Source: Ixodes scapularis
Taxonomy: Eukaryota > Arthropoda > Arachnida > Ixodida > Ixodidae
Direction: 5' to 3'
Length of the DNA: 64,000 nt
Assembly: GCF_016920785.2 (NCBI RefSeq)
Contig: NW_024609835.1
Coordinates: 84,912,243-84,976,242, forward strand
Both the position numbers and the translations under genes were made by a program. Under the pieces are notes generated by a model, which saw only the letters and a list, made by a program, of their open reading frames with translations, ran no database searches and was not told the DNA's origin. Shown here in pieces: positions 32,517-44,144 of this stretch (the first letter of the stretch is position 1; the number at the start of each line of letters is the position of its first letter).

Positions 32517-33308
32517 TACAGCCGTAATCTGCTTCTTGAAACGAGCGCGCTCAGGGCTTCCCCGGAAAAAGAGCACAAGAGAGAGCGAACCAAAAGCGGA
32601 GAAAGAAGCAGACGTGCTCACACCTGCATTCGAATGAGGTATATAGTTCGAGTGGTTTTTTTTTGTTTTTTTTTTTCTCTTCCGTCGCGAGCTGGTGCCA
32701 GGGTTGTGATCGGCGCACTTTCTCGGCGAAGCCGCTTTCCAACTCGTTCAATTTTCTGCATGCTCCGTCTAGTGCGTATCGCACATAAAGTGGCACTGAG
32801 AAAGTCGCATTTACACTGCCACGGCGGAAGATGGCAGCCACAAGTAGAAGGTGCACGAAGCGCGCTTACCGTGCACAACACGAGGCTGCGACGTCAACCG
32901 CGAGGAGCCTTCGGAGGGTACTTCCTGTCCACAAGCGAGCGCATGAGGCTGGACAGGAAACGCTGCAATCTCAAGGTGGCACTGAATTGTACCATTCGCA
33001 CTCCCCAGTCTCCACACGATGCACTGTTTTTCCTCCCTATCACACCACTTTCTGTGTTACAACTGTATTTTCCACGCTATTCCAGTAAAAGGGCGAATTA
33101 CCTTTTTGGCGCAATCACTACATTACCTTTTTGTAAGCGTTCAATCAAAAAAAAAAGTCAATTATTACCGCGCTCAAAAGTTTAACCTAAAGATGGAATT
33201 TTTTTATATATTTCAGTAAAAACACGAATATGGCACTGACAACGACCAGCACCAGGTTTTCTGCGGCACAAAGTGTCATGCCATCTTCATCAACGCTATA
33301 CCCTATCT
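32517..33308. other. No recognisable gene
   Basis: A 262-codon + frame (32397-33185) spans this stretch, but its composition (Arg/Ser/Phe-rich, no motif) and overlap with equally open antisense frames suggest chance. T-rich runs occur near 32657-32680. Confidence 0.4.
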
Positions 33309-33420
33309 TTAAAGGGGCCCTGCAATGACTTTTTGACTTGTTTTTAATTTGCACTGAACCTGAGCGTACTGAACGTAGTAACTTAATCCAACTTTTCTTT
33401 TCTCAAATTTCGCTTTATTT
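33309..33420. mobile_element. One end of a TTAA-type MITE (TTAAAGGGGCCCTGCAA)
   Basis: TTAAAGGGGCCCTGCAA (33309-33325) is matched in inverted orientation at 53002-53018. The partner terminus for this copy was not found nearby, so it is probably truncated. Confidence 0.55.
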
Positions 33421-33829
33421 TAAAAGTTATAGGCAAATTAGAATTACAAAAACAAGCAAAAAATAACCTCCTTCATGACGTCGTAGGTCCTGGCTTGAGT
33501 GGCCTTGAACTAGAGGAGGAGTAGTGAGCTCATCGAGCGCACACGGCTGCCGCACTCCGTGTCGACGGCTCGAGAGGGCGCCACTAAAGCACGTGTTGGA
33601 TACGCTGTATGAAGCGGGCGGCCAGGGCAGCTCGCATTGCATTTGCTGCGCGACCAATCACTAATTCGGCATAACACTTCATTGGCCACAAACGACAGCA
33701 AACACGGGGTAAAGATCAGATCAGAACGAAGCCACTTCGCGCTGACGCACAGCCAAATGGCCAAATCGCCAGCAGGGCCCGCGCCGAAGGCCTACGGAAC
33801 GCTCGGAACCGGTCGAATTCTTGAGCCGG

Positions 33830-34579
33830 TATAGACCTTTCCAGCGGCAGTCTCGAACGAAGCGATTTACATCGCGTGTCCCTGGTTTTGAGAGTGTACG
33901 TCAGTGTTGCCCGACTGCGCTGAGCTGTGGATTTTCTCGTCAGTAGGCTGTGGCAGCCTGCGTTGGGCGCAATTCCGGACGCTGGTGGCGGCTGAATTGC
34001 CGCGTTTTCTTTTTTATCTTGTATTCTGTGGCGAGCATAATTTATAGAGGTCTTTAAGAGAGCAGTTCTCTATTTTTGGGAGCAAAAACAAAGAAATGAA
34101 AGCTGTTTTGGTGAGTCCGTGCGCGACAGAACAAATGCAACTGGAATGTTTGTTTCATTTTATGTTCATTGTTTTACGGCACCGTTAATTCAGCCGTGCC
34201 AATCTATAGACCTTTCCAGGGGCAGTCTCGAACGAAGCGATTTACAGCGCGTGCCCCTGGTTTTGAGAGCGTACGTCAGTGTTGCCCGACTGCGCTGAGC
34301 TGTGGAGTTTCTCGTCAGTGGGCTGTGGCAGCCTGCGTAGGCGCAATTCCGGACGCTGGTGGCGGCTGAATTGCCGCGTTTTCTTTTTTATCTTGTGTTC
34401 TGTGGCGAACATAATTTATAGAGGTCTTTAAGAAAGCAGTGCTCTATTTTTGGGAACAAAAACAAAAAAATGAAAGTTGTTTTGGTGAGTCCGTGCGCGA
34501 CAGAACAAATGCAACTGGAATGTTTGTTTCATTTTATGTTCTTTGTTTTACGGCACCGTACACTCAGCCGTGTCAATCT
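33830..34579. repeat. 375-bp tandem duplication, ~95% identical
   Basis: Unit 1 (33830-34204) and unit 2 (34205-34579) both begin TATAGACCTTTCCAG, both contain GTACGTCAGTGTTGCCCGAC and GGCGGCTGAATTGCCGCG, and both end with a TTTACGGCACCGT-type segment. About 20 substitutions and one single-base indel separate them. A short CCTTTCCAGSGGCAGTC block opens each unit. No coding frame is conserved between the units. Confidence 0.9.
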
Positions 34580-35223
34580 ATAAAGGTCAAAATATTTGAC
34601 CACACAGGATATCCGTACTGCGTGGATATTCCCCGCCCACAACATAAAATTCAACGAGTCTCATCAATCGAACAAAAAATATATCGTACGTACCCCACGG
34701 TGCCGCGTTATCCGAACAGGATTTGAGAAAGGTCTCAAATAACACAGCATATCCAATATACAGTTTCGACGATAGTCACTTCACGACGATCGGACGGAAT
34801 CCGGCGTGTTTTGGGGAACATGTAGAAGAGAGCTCCTTTTTTGCACAGCTTCAAAGCAAAACGAACGAACGTGCTTATTCCGTCGCCACACCCCGACTCG
34901 ACCCTACCAGCTAGTTTTTGCAAAGACCCGGAACACAGCCTGGAAGGCTTTTTGGAGATTATCTCGACGGAAATAATCCTCCAAGCACGTCGAACTGCCT
35001 GCGTCGCGGGCTGCTTGACGTTCGCTCTTTTCGTTCGTTTCCTGCGAAGGCTGAGCGGGCTACGAGCCCTGGTATTCCCTGGTACTCACAGTGGAAGATA
35101 ACATACAAAGGGTAAGCATCCTAAACAGGCGAATAAAATAAAAACTTCCAAGAAAAGCCGGCGAACTCCGAATGCAAAATGCAGGTGGGGAGTCACGCTG
35201 ACCGGGTTTCCACAGCTCAGGTG
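34580..35223. other. No recognisable gene
   Basis: Only short frames; no repeat structure recognised. Confidence 0.4.
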
Positions 35224-36420
35224 CACACACAGCGAAAAAGTACACCCCTGGACGTGTAAACCGTTGTCCCAGGGCGGACTCCCCAAATGGTGTTCGTTTT
35301 ACACGCGAGGCTCGGTGTATTTCGTTTGCACCCGAGGTCTCGTGTAAAATGAACATCTTTGAACGTGTACTTCGTTCTGCGGTCACACGTCTAGGGGTGT
35401 TTTTTCACAATGGCGGCCGTTTGACGTAAGACGGGTTCTACGAACGAGGCCCAGCGCTTTACACGGCTTTTCGCCGCAGCGAAAGCGTAGTTTGCACGTG
35501 TTCGTTCGTAATCGTCCATACGTGCTGAAGTACCGCAGGCATTCACCCCCAAGCGCCGACGCCGTATCCATTACGGCGATTACGCGACAGTGGGAGTGAC
35601 CATCGACTGCATCCAGCAGCGTGTTTCCCCATCGAGCAGGTCCCGTTCGCGTGGCGGTTCAGCCGATCGCCGAGGCCTCAAGCCGGTTGCATTGTCACCG
35701 ACGCCGGGTAATTTCCACAGGAGTTATCTTTTCGCGACCACAGACATGAACTTTATTGAAAAAGCCCGTTTGCCGTGAGCAACGACGAAGAGCTCCGACA
35801 CCGACCCGACCGGCGTTACCGACGTCCCGCTCACCTCTTTACCGCGAGCAAAGTTGTACGCGACGTTTCGACGTATCCACTCGTATCTCGTGTGTACGCA
35901 AATTTTGCGGCTTTCCGGGTACGAATCTGCTACCGAAACGGCACGCGTACGAAGACGAACTAAAGCCGGCGCTATGCGCCATTTTAACACCCGGTTACTT
36001 TTCTACTAGACTGTAGCTATAGTGGTGTAGTTCCTTACACACTAAATGGACTACGTACAAACAAAGCTAAAATAAAATTGGGCGGCTGCTTGCGCCATCT
36101 AGTGAGTATGCGGAAAACTACAAAAATGAAAGACGGCAATTTTTGGATGTGACACGCTGGAACACGGACGGCGCATACCAACACATACATCACAGCACAT
36201 GCCACAAGATTAACATACAAACACATATACATGCACGAACAACAAACAGAGGCACAAACAACCCGACACTCCTATTCAATTCCATTAATAACCCGCTCGG
36301 TATATATAGCAGACTCTTTGTTTCAGACGAAGGTCCGGTGACCCCCACCGTATTTTACATGAACGTAACGATACTACACAATTATTACTTATATAGTAGG
36401 GTGACATAAATATAATTTGG
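35224..36420 (+). mobile_element. Family A transposon, copy 2 (right end not found)
   Basis: Starts ACACACAGCGAAAAAGTACA and continues GGACGTGTAAACCGTTGTCC, collinear with 5898-5955 (CAGACGTGTCAACCGTTGTC). TTTACACG/CGTGTAAA motifs recur, then CACAATGGCGGCC corresponds to AACATGGCGGCC of copy 1. Similarity reappears at 36,070-36,350. No mirrored TIR was found to the right, so the copy is truncated or its end has decayed. Confidence 0.65.
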
Positions 36421-36708
36421 GAAAGTACACATTTCTCTTAGTCTAGATTATGGCTAAAAGACACCCTATATTTTTAAAAAATGTTTCGAGCTAGCCAAAA
36501 TGTACCAAAATCTGGTTTCGTTTTAGGAAATTCGAGCGCTCAAGGCTGGAATGCGCTAGCGAAGTGTGTGCTTGCTTCTGTCAAACTATAATCCATTGTA
36601 TGACGCTCTCAAAGCTGCTGGCTGCAGCCCCCGTCTTGGTTTAGGGTTTGATTTACACGCGCTCCCGTGGAAATGAAATTATGCGCGCTCGAGTCGATAT
36701 TATTGTAA

Positions 36709-36907
36709 ACGATTTTGCGAGCGACGAGAAAAGCGACGGCGACCCGCTTCGCTGGCGCTCGGTCACTCGCGCGACGACGCAAGCCGCATGAAAGCGGAAC
36801 GATGTTTTCTAGAAATCCAAAAACCGAGTGACGCGACGAGCGATAGTAAGAAATCTTCGTAATACGTCACTGACTCGTCGCTGTCGCCGTCGCTCGCTAA
36901 ATCGCTT
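36709..36907. mobile_element. MITE with GCGACG-rich terminal inverted repeats, ~200 bp
   Basis: GATTTTGCGAGCGACG (36711-36726) is mirrored by CGTCGCTCGCTAAATC (36889-36904), with one mismatch. GCGACGGCGAC and GTCGCCGTCG lie just inside. Non-coding. Confidence 0.75.
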
Positions 36908-37605
36908 TTTGCAGTTCAGCCTTTATACTCACGCTAGTGCCTACCTGCATTACCCGCTGAGCCCAAGCAAGCGATAAGGATATTCAAATATGTCACAACA
37001 GTGGGCGTGCATTCGCTAAGAAAGCATATATCTCAAATTCCTGCAGTTTGACGTCGGGATCCGTTACTTGTTCTGCTGTCACCTTGGCGAAACGGTCACT
37101 AAAGAGAAACTAGTCAGTTTGTTTTATCAGAAATTATAAAAACCTTATCTAGCCACTGTTATGCACAAAAGCACTCTGGCATTTCATATAAATAGTTTAG
37201 AATAAACTGAACACAATCGGTAACTTAATTTTCCAAACATAATAATAAAAAAAATCTTAGAAAACAATGTATTTTTAAGGTGTTTCAAATAAAAAAACTG
37301 AAAAAGGAGCCTTAATTCAGCTGCACTATCACGTAAATACTTTGGGAAAAAAATATCTATTGAGAAGTAGGTTTTGCAATCTCTAATTTGCTTCTTTCAA
37401 CTTTCCAGTTACTTTATGTGTACTTGCAGATTCTATCCTGACAAATCTAGACAAAATTGTGTAAAAAGTAACAGTCTATATAAAATTTATAGCTTAATTA
37501 AATTCACATTTGTTTGATAATGTTCAATCCTAAATATAAGTTTTAAATTTCACATCTATTATTACAAATGATTGAATTACATGCTGCTTGATGCGTGCTG
37601 TGCTG
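36908..37605. other. AT-rich sequence, nothing recognised
   Basis: Long A/T-rich stretch with no frames above 60 codons. Confidence 0.5.
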
Positions 37606-37795
37606 CCCCCCCCCCCCCCCTTTAAATATATATATCCTGTATATTTGCTGGTTAGTTGTTGGAAACCTCTTAATGTCGTGTTATTTGTTTGTTGTAGGTG
37701 TGTGAATGCATATGTTGTACCCCACTCCTACTTGGGCCTTCAATGGCCTGTAGTATCCTCTAAATAAAATTACAAAAACAAGTGAGCAGTAAAAA
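37606..37795 (+). mobile_element. Possible LINE 3'-UTR fragment behind a C15 run
   Basis: After a run of 15 C (37606-37620), the segment ACCCCACTCCTACTTGGGCC, TTCAATGGCC and CTCTAAATAAAATTAC resembles the hairpin plus poly(A) signal found at the 3' end of CR1/Jockey-type LINEs. No coding region is attached, so this is tentative. Confidence 0.35.
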
Positions 37796-37922
37796 TCTGG
37801 AAGACAAAGGTAAACACAGAGCCGTGCAAAAGGCATTCAGTATATGAAACAGATACAGATATGGGCCTCTGGTGGTCCATCGGTTCAGCCTCCACACCGC
37901 CTAAAGACGGCAGTGTTGCAAT

Positions 37923-38054
37923 ATTACGAACCAGTGCACAGGTAGACAGTTACCCAAAATCCAAACACAAAAAACTCACATCAGCACTGTGCGAGTGTAT
38001 ATTTTTGTGTATTTGGATTTTGAGTAACTGTCTACCTGTGCGCTGGTTCGTAAT
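37923..38054. repeat. Inverted repeat, ~58-bp arms
   Basis: TTACGAACCAGTGCACAGGT, AGACAGTTACCCAAAATCCA and AACACAAAAA (37924-37974) are mirrored at 37991-38054 by TTTTGTGTATTTGGATTTTG, AGTAACTGTCTACCTGTGCG and CTGGTTCGTAA. A loop of about 15-20 nt separates them. Confidence 0.85.
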
Positions 38055-38119
38055 TATGCTGTACCAACTCGCCCAATCTGCCGTATTAATAGTGTTGCAA
38101 AATACTTAGATCAACTGCA

Positions 38120-39090
38120 GTCAATGACTGCAGTCATTAGCTAATGCTAATGACTGCAGTCTATAAAAGCAAGCTACTCGTCGGAACGAGCTTGACGGTA
38201 CGAGAATAAAGAGAATGTTTTCACAGTTAAACTCAGAGTCTGTTGCACCGTCTCTTCCGTCCTCAAGATCGAAAGTGCTACAAATTCGTGACCTGCACAT
38301 GATGATTGACTCCGAGCACCTGCTATCCAGGGGAATGTTCTTCGTGGCCAAGGGCACGGCAACGGCTCTGCCTTTTCGGACGAAAATGCAGTAGGCACAT
38401 ATTCAACTTTCTCAGCCTCCACATCTGCAGCGCCTCCGCAACCGCCTCTGCTCAGTCGCATCTAGCGCCGGCATCTCCCAGCAATGGGCTGCGACCACCT
38501 TGCTTGCCCCACCGGCTCGGCAAGTGAATATTCATCGACATTTTCACACTGTTCACAAGGCATGTTGCTAGCCGACCAGGGTCTCCTCATCGTTGCCACG
38601 TTAGGCATTCGCTCTCAGTTCGGTTCCTCATCTTAGGGGATGTTGCATCGGCCCCGCAGTCGGCCAGCATCCCCCTTTCAGTCCGAGGCTGTACACTCCA
38701 AACTGATCGAGCCGGACTGAAAGCACGACAGGGTCGATTTCCCCCGTCTGCTGCCTCATTTCCTGACCTCGGCGTCGACTACCATGCACGGCTTCCGAAC
38801 GCTCTCTTTCCTGCTCTCTAGTATGTCATCTTGCTTGCGGTACATGTCAACAGCAACGACACCTCTGTGGAGCCGCAATCACTTCAACAAAATCGTGCCA
38901 TTCCTCACAGTGCAGAGCTGATGGCGATAGCTCTGCGGCAGTCTATCGGTTCAGCCTTGGCATCGCCAAAGATGACAATGCTACTCATACTCGTTGCCAC
39001 GAGCTCAACGACATGAGAATAAACAGAATGTTTTTATTGCTCGGAGTCGGTCGCAGCATCTTTTCCGTCCACAACATTGTATACTCTATA
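38120..39090 (+). mobile_element. Possible small LTR-retroelement remnant
   Basis: Two similar segments ~808 bp apart both contain GAGAATAAASAGAATGTTTT followed by a CAGAGTCTGTTGCACCGTCT- or TCGGTCGCAGCATCTTTTCC-type block and TTCCGTCC (38197-38262 and 39008-39070). The first is preceded by a TATAAAAG (38162-38169). This could be a pair of old LTRs. The frame between them (38306-38527) has no motif I can name. Confidence 0.3.
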
Positions 39091-40636
39091 GGTAATAAGC
39101 AAAAGAGACACACTTCAGATGAAAAGAACAAATGCTCAGATCACACATGCTGCGGGTGTCCAAAATTATCCATCATGTTGAATATTGTTTTGGTTTTTTT
39201 AATTCTAACAGAAGACAAACATCATTATCGCGCAATCAAAATGAATACTTACGAAACACCTAAGTCGCAGTGTAAGAGCTCATCGCTGAGCTGCGGCTGT
39301 GGCATATATTTATTTAAAAGTGCACCGATGATAAAACCTTCAGGTTTGGCAACAATACCGAGATTACAACGCTTGTTACCCTCTTAACAAAGACGAGTTG
39401 TCCATTATAAAATGCAAAAGAAATAAAAAATACCGGAAACAATGCAAGGTACAAATCTGCACAACAGGCTTCCGAATTCAACTACTTCGTCGTACTGGAG
39501 TCTGTTACAGTAATAACAGCTTTGGATGGGCTGTGAGGACAGCATTCGCACTGAACTGGGTGCCTTGGTGACTATCACCAGTGTTGAGGAGTTGCCACAC
39601 CAGAGTTGGAACGATTCCGCACTTCCACAACCCTGGAATCGAATGCAAATAAAATGGTGGCAGCACTGGAATGGAATGGGAATGAAATTAGTAGTTACAT
39701 TTTGCCCAGAATAGAGTAGGAATGGAATAGGCTTTGTTCTAATGCGAGCTGCGTCGATGCCGTCAAAGGGGCTTTCGAAACGGCATTATTGCACTTAGGT
39801 AACTGACGGTTTGGTTATCTGACTGACTGCTTATGTTCCTTCGAGGATGAAAGTGGCAACCCAGTGAAGCAACCCAAACTGTAGAGTTGTAGGCGGGACA
39901 AGGGCAATTTACTCGATCTTACTCCAGGGTAAGGGTTTTGTACCTCGGCGTTCCAAAACCTACCCGTGCCCAGCACTTTTCAATCTGTGTTGTCACGTGA
40001 CATGACCCACCGGAGTAACTCGGATCCATTTGGGTAAGATTTGGAACACAGCCAAAGTGTCGTTCCTGGCGCTGCGAGATGCAACCATAAGGCTGTTGGG
40101 ACCATGTGTGATTACAGCACCAGTTGCAGGCCACCAGGCAGGGACAATGTCACGCCGCCCGCATTTCGTTAAAACACGTGACTGCTCACTTATTATGTAT
40201 CTCGTAAAAGTGGAGGACATATGCGGTTCTTTTGTGGAAAAGATGGGTGACTTAGTTTTCCTCTCTCTTATGAGGCTTTTACGCCTGGTGGTGCGATTGA
40301 TATCTGCAGTGCCCCCATACCAATTGCCACTAGTGCTATGTGCGACCAACGCTCAACTTAGTAAAATCAATGATTGCGGGTAGGGTTTTGAATTTTGCAG
40401 TTGTCTACGCATTTCACAACGCCAGCTTTACGCTGACGTTATTTTCCGGTAACTTAGTACTAGCTATCAAGTGCCATTTTCACAATTGGGAGGGATTGAG
40501 AGGAATGCAATGCAGCAGTTCAGCCATTCCAGGAGTGGGGATGGGCCCAGTTTTTCCTTTCCAGAAGTTCAAAGGAATGGAATTAGTATTAGAAAATTCT
40601 AATTCTCTGGAATGGAGTTGGGTGGAATGGGGAATC
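39091..40636. other. GGAATGGAAT-rich flanks, no gene recognised
   Basis: GGAATGGAAT-type motifs cluster at 39625-39735 and, partly in mirror orientation, at 40555-40640, as if they were ends of a decayed element. The alignment is too weak to set boundaries. The frame at 40030-40383 and its antisense have no motif. Confidence 0.35.
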
Positions 40637-40879
40637 TTTCGTTTGTTTGCATGCCTAGAATGTTTGAGATGACTCGAGAATCTTGTTTGTTCGAGCTCGG
40701 AACTTTCTAGATGCCTACGGGCTTACAAAAAGAGCTTCGCATGGCTGCTCGAGTCAGTCGTCCTTTTGTCGCTGTCAAAGTATGTGCGGTCTTTGTTACT
40801 TTATGTTTCTCGGCACAAGTTCGCTGCATTTAACATTGATCTGAAGTTTTATTAATCAAGTTTGTTTTTGTTCATGACA
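40637..40879 (+). mobile_element. 5'-truncated LTR (5' copy) of a nested LTR-type element
   Basis: Aligns with 45307-45540: CTTTCGTTTGTTTGC, TTGTTCGAGCTC, CTTCGCATGGCTGCT, GGTCTTTGTTA-type, TTATGTTTCTC and CACAAGTT blocks occur in the same order. It ends TTCATGACA (40871-40879). About 72 bp of the left end is missing relative to the 3' copy. The sequence after it, TATTGGTGGATGTGCAGGG, sits where a primer-binding site would be. Confidence 0.7.
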
Positions 40880-40910
40880 TATTGGTGGATGTGCAGGGTA
40901 ACGCAGTCTA

Positions 40911-41357
40911 TGCCCATAAAGCGTACCATCTGTGAACACGATAACTCTGAAGACGACGATCGTGAAGGCGACGTCCTTGAAATCATCCGAGGACGACTCC
41001 AACTGTGACATCAACGACGACTTCAACTATGGCCTCGGAAGCGACCCGGACAATGAACTTGACAAAGCCCCTGGCTGTCAAGTTCATTGTCTAACACTTG
41101 GACGAAAACATCATGACGACTTCTACGCTGATCATGAAACGGACGACAACTCCAAAGACCAAACCCAGCTACAATGTCAACAACCAACCTGACAACGGCC
41201 TCGATGACAAACAGTCTTCAACCGTGATGACGAGACTGATGACGACACTAATGATGACCCCACTAATGATGACCCAGGCGAAGACTCAAACAATTTCATG
41301 GAAGACAATCTCGACTACGGCTTTGACAGTTACCCAAGGACAATCCGGACGATGACT
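40911..41357 (+). pseudogene. Asp-rich reading frame of the LTR-type element (left part)
   Basis: Frames at 40911-41357 encode acidic, repetitive peptide: ATG 40911 opens MPIKRTICEHDNSEDDD. An overlapping frame gives NDDFNYGLGSDPDNELDK, and later, after a frameshift, DNLDYGFDSYP. A third, similar unit (NHDYKLDGHLDDEPDDD) lies at 43811-43870, beyond a 2.45-kb insertion. I infer a tandem-repeat acidic protein of unknown function with several frameshifts. It is not a gag or pol protein I recognise. Confidence 0.5.
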
Positions 41358-43813
41358 TTAAAGGGCAACTCCGGCCAAAACTCGAAATTAAAGAAATTAC
41401 TGGTATCGCTGTAGTGACACAAAATACGACCCCAGCCAAAATATTACGTCCGTGGGATGCTGCATTCTCAACTAATGGCAATAATAAAAATGTGACCCGC
41501 CGCGAGCCGCTGCACCTTAGCGGGCGGCTAGCGGGTTGCCGATCACTAAAGCAACATTGGGCCGTGACGTCAGTATCGTTCTCTTTTTTTCCTCCAGTCC
41601 GAGCGTTATGCGGAGTGCGCTTCTTTGAGCCGCTACCACTGCTACTTGGACTTGTGATTGTCATGTTTAGCCGTTGCTTTTATCTGTAGCCCGTGTAGCT
41701 TCGGTATACACCAACTCATCTCTGTTACGTCACGGCGCGGTGGCGGCGCGTCGGTCGCACTTCCGGTCTGGGGCTGTGGGCAGAAGTCCCCATGCCAGAC
41801 GTGTATTCCTGCGTTGTTTTGAAGGGAACCAGACAAAAACCTGCCTTCTCGTCAAAACGCCGAGACTGGGGCCGTACCGAAAGAGTCGAGAAAGGTTTGA
41901 AGGTCAGTATTTACGTGGTCGGTTCGTCCGAGAGTCTGGATATGTGCCGTGAAAAGGCAAAAGCAGACGCCGTCGGACAACGATTGTTTGGGCGAGAAAC
42001 ACTTTGAGTTGAATTCACGGATACTTGTGGTCATCAGATTTATTTGTTTTGTTCCAACATGAACGCCAGAAAACCAACAAGTTTTGTGGACCACGTGCGG
42101 ACTACGTTCAGTGCGTCTTCAAGTTCAAACGTCCACCTGATCGTTCGAACTGTCGTCTGCTCTTTCAAACGTGTCTGCTTGTCGTCTGCTCTCTTAGACG
42201 ACGCCGGCACGTAGAATAAATGTTGGCCCGGTACTTGCTATACAAAGTAAGTGCAGGCCTCAAAAGACTCAAGTTTGAAGGTTGGTAAGCAGGCTCGATG
42301 TAAACAGTAAATACAAGGAGATGTTGATCATTGTTACGAGTGACCATCACTCACTTGCTATGCCTAATTGAGATGGTCCGATTCTGCTTGCGATTTTCAG
42401 TATCGACGTCGACTATCTCAGCTACGGTTCACACTTTTGCAGCCCGAGTGGCGTCGCGACTAAAAAATGCGAGCGAAATCTCATCGTGCAAATCAGATTT
42501 TAGCGTAGATACTGCGGCGTCCACGCGGAATGAATCGCCACATGTCACATTATTCACGCGAAGTTTGGCGGTGTAACGAGCCTCGGTAATTTTGCTGACG
42601 CCGCTCAAGCAGTCAGACATCGCCAGGAAGACGTAAAATCAACAATTCGAACGCGAAAAAGAGCAGGGGGACTCACACCGACGCCGACAACATCGCATTT
42701 CAATGGTTTGTTTATGGGCGACGGCGAACTTCTTGCCCACACCCCCATCGCGCATGCGCGGCGCCGGTGGCGTCCGCTAGGGGCGCTCCGGTTTGTTTGT
42801 AAACATGAGTTGGTGTATAGTCTTTTGTTTATTTGCTTGTGAGGACTCAAAGACTGGTTTTAGCGAGCAACTCGTAGCGCCCAAGACTGCCCAGCTGTTC
42901 CTCGAAGGATGCCGAGTACAACTTGTAGTGCTGTGGGCTGCTCAAACAACCCGCTGCACAACCCGGAGGTGCTTTTTCACAAGTTTCCAACGTACCAGAA
43001 TTGAAGAAGGTGTGGGTAAACGCTGTTCGACGAGTGGACTTTGGCTTTTACGCGCCCAAGGAAAAAAGAACGCAAAAACAGACATGTACAGCCCTAACAC
43101 AGCAGCCCGTGCCGGAAAGCCTCAAAGCTTTGTGTCTGTTAGTGACCCGCAGCGCGAAAGCGAGAGGGCCCCCAGTACTGTACTTCACTGGCAGCGCGTC
43201 GTAGAGCAACGCCGCTCCATCCACGGAGCCCCGATGACAATTTAGGCCTAGTGACAGAGTACGGAAGACCGCACACACGACGACAGCCGCTGAGTACGGT
43301 ATTGAACGAGTTCACTCGTTTTCCAGTCGCTACCTTTTGGGTATACTAGCGACAAGTACGGCATGGCGCATGCACGGAGGCAGCGGCCGCCGAGTATGGT
43401 ACTGTATGAGTTTACGGGTTTTCCAGCCGCTAGCTTTTCGGTATACGCACTAACTCTTCCTACATATGCTGGATAACTACAACGTATACAGATTTAAAAT
43501 AAAATCAGCTTACCTCCTACCTTTAGACGGCTAGCGCAACAGAAGTAGCTGCTGCTCGGCCTGCATACTCGTTGAACGAGAACGATCCTGACGTCACGTT
43601 CACATAGCGGCTGATTTCTAGTGCTGCCAGGGCCTCGAGCGGCTAGTTTCGGTTTTGTTGGCCGTGCCCCAAACAAAACTTTGAGGCGTCCATATCTTTA
43701 AAACTACGCACAATAACGAGGAAAAAATTACACCTTGCAATTCAGGGACGCTGACTGCACTAAAAACAGTCATAATCCCAAAATTGAAAGTATGGTCCGG
43801 AGTTGCCCTTTAA
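41358..43813 (+). mobile_element. Kolobok-like DNA transposon, 2,448 bp, with TTAA duplication
   Basis: TTAA (41358-41361) then AGGGCAACTCCGG is mirrored by CCGGAGTTGCCCT then TTAA (43810-43813). The 13-bp TIR is perfect. A THAP-type zinc-finger remnant lies inside (42,909). The Kolobok superfamily is defined by TTAA target duplications and THAP-bearing transposases, so both observations point the same way. The transposase catalytic region is not recognisable, so this copy is defective. It splits the Asp-rich frame of the host element. Confidence 0.75.
42909..43204 (+). pseudogene. THAP-domain remnant (DNA-binding part of a transposase)
   Basis: ATG 42909 opens MPSTTCSAVGCSNN, followed by VLFHKFPTY. 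This is the N-terminal C-x4-C and the 'v.FhkFP' core of a C2CH THAP zinc finger. A TGA follows at 43002. The frame one base over continues LKKVWVNAVRRVDFG, the conserved Trp helix of the same domain. The final C..H pair is not obvious, and the downstream frame (to 43204) has no recognisable catalytic motif. THAP domains bind the transposon ends in P-element, Kolobok and related transposases. The single-base shift could be decay or an unrecognised splice. Confidence 0.65.
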
Positions 43814-44137
43814 CGAGAACCACGACTACAAACTTGACGGCCACCTTGATGATGAACCCGATGACGATATCTACGGCAAGTGTGGTATCTGCCACGAAGA
43901 CGAACAGGACGACGACGCCTGGTATGTCACTCAACGAACGGAGGAAGTTTGCCAGCTTGGTCGCATTTTGATGCAAGCCACAACTTCCCGACGATGACTG
44001 CTACAATCTTTGTCGCCACGACGCCCAGTTTCAGCCTGGCTACCCACTTTGATTCTAAACACAAATTCATCGTCGCCACAAGAAACTGTTAAAGTGGTGC
44101 TTCGACCTCAAGGTTATTCGCTACATGAGACCTAAGT
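43814..44137 (+). pseudogene. Asp-rich reading frame, right part
   Basis: Continues the acidic repeat protein after the Kolobok-like insertion: NENHDYKLDGHLDDEPDDD, then IYGKCGICHEDEQDDDAWYV with a CxxC pair. It terminates near 43997. The next ~140 bp is unique interior of the LTR-type element. Confidence 0.5.
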
Positions 44138-44144
44138 TGTAAGT

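Noticed and set aside
32397..33185. 262-codon + frame
   Set aside because: No motif, several equally open antisense frames, and it spans a T-rich run; no sign of a conserved protein.
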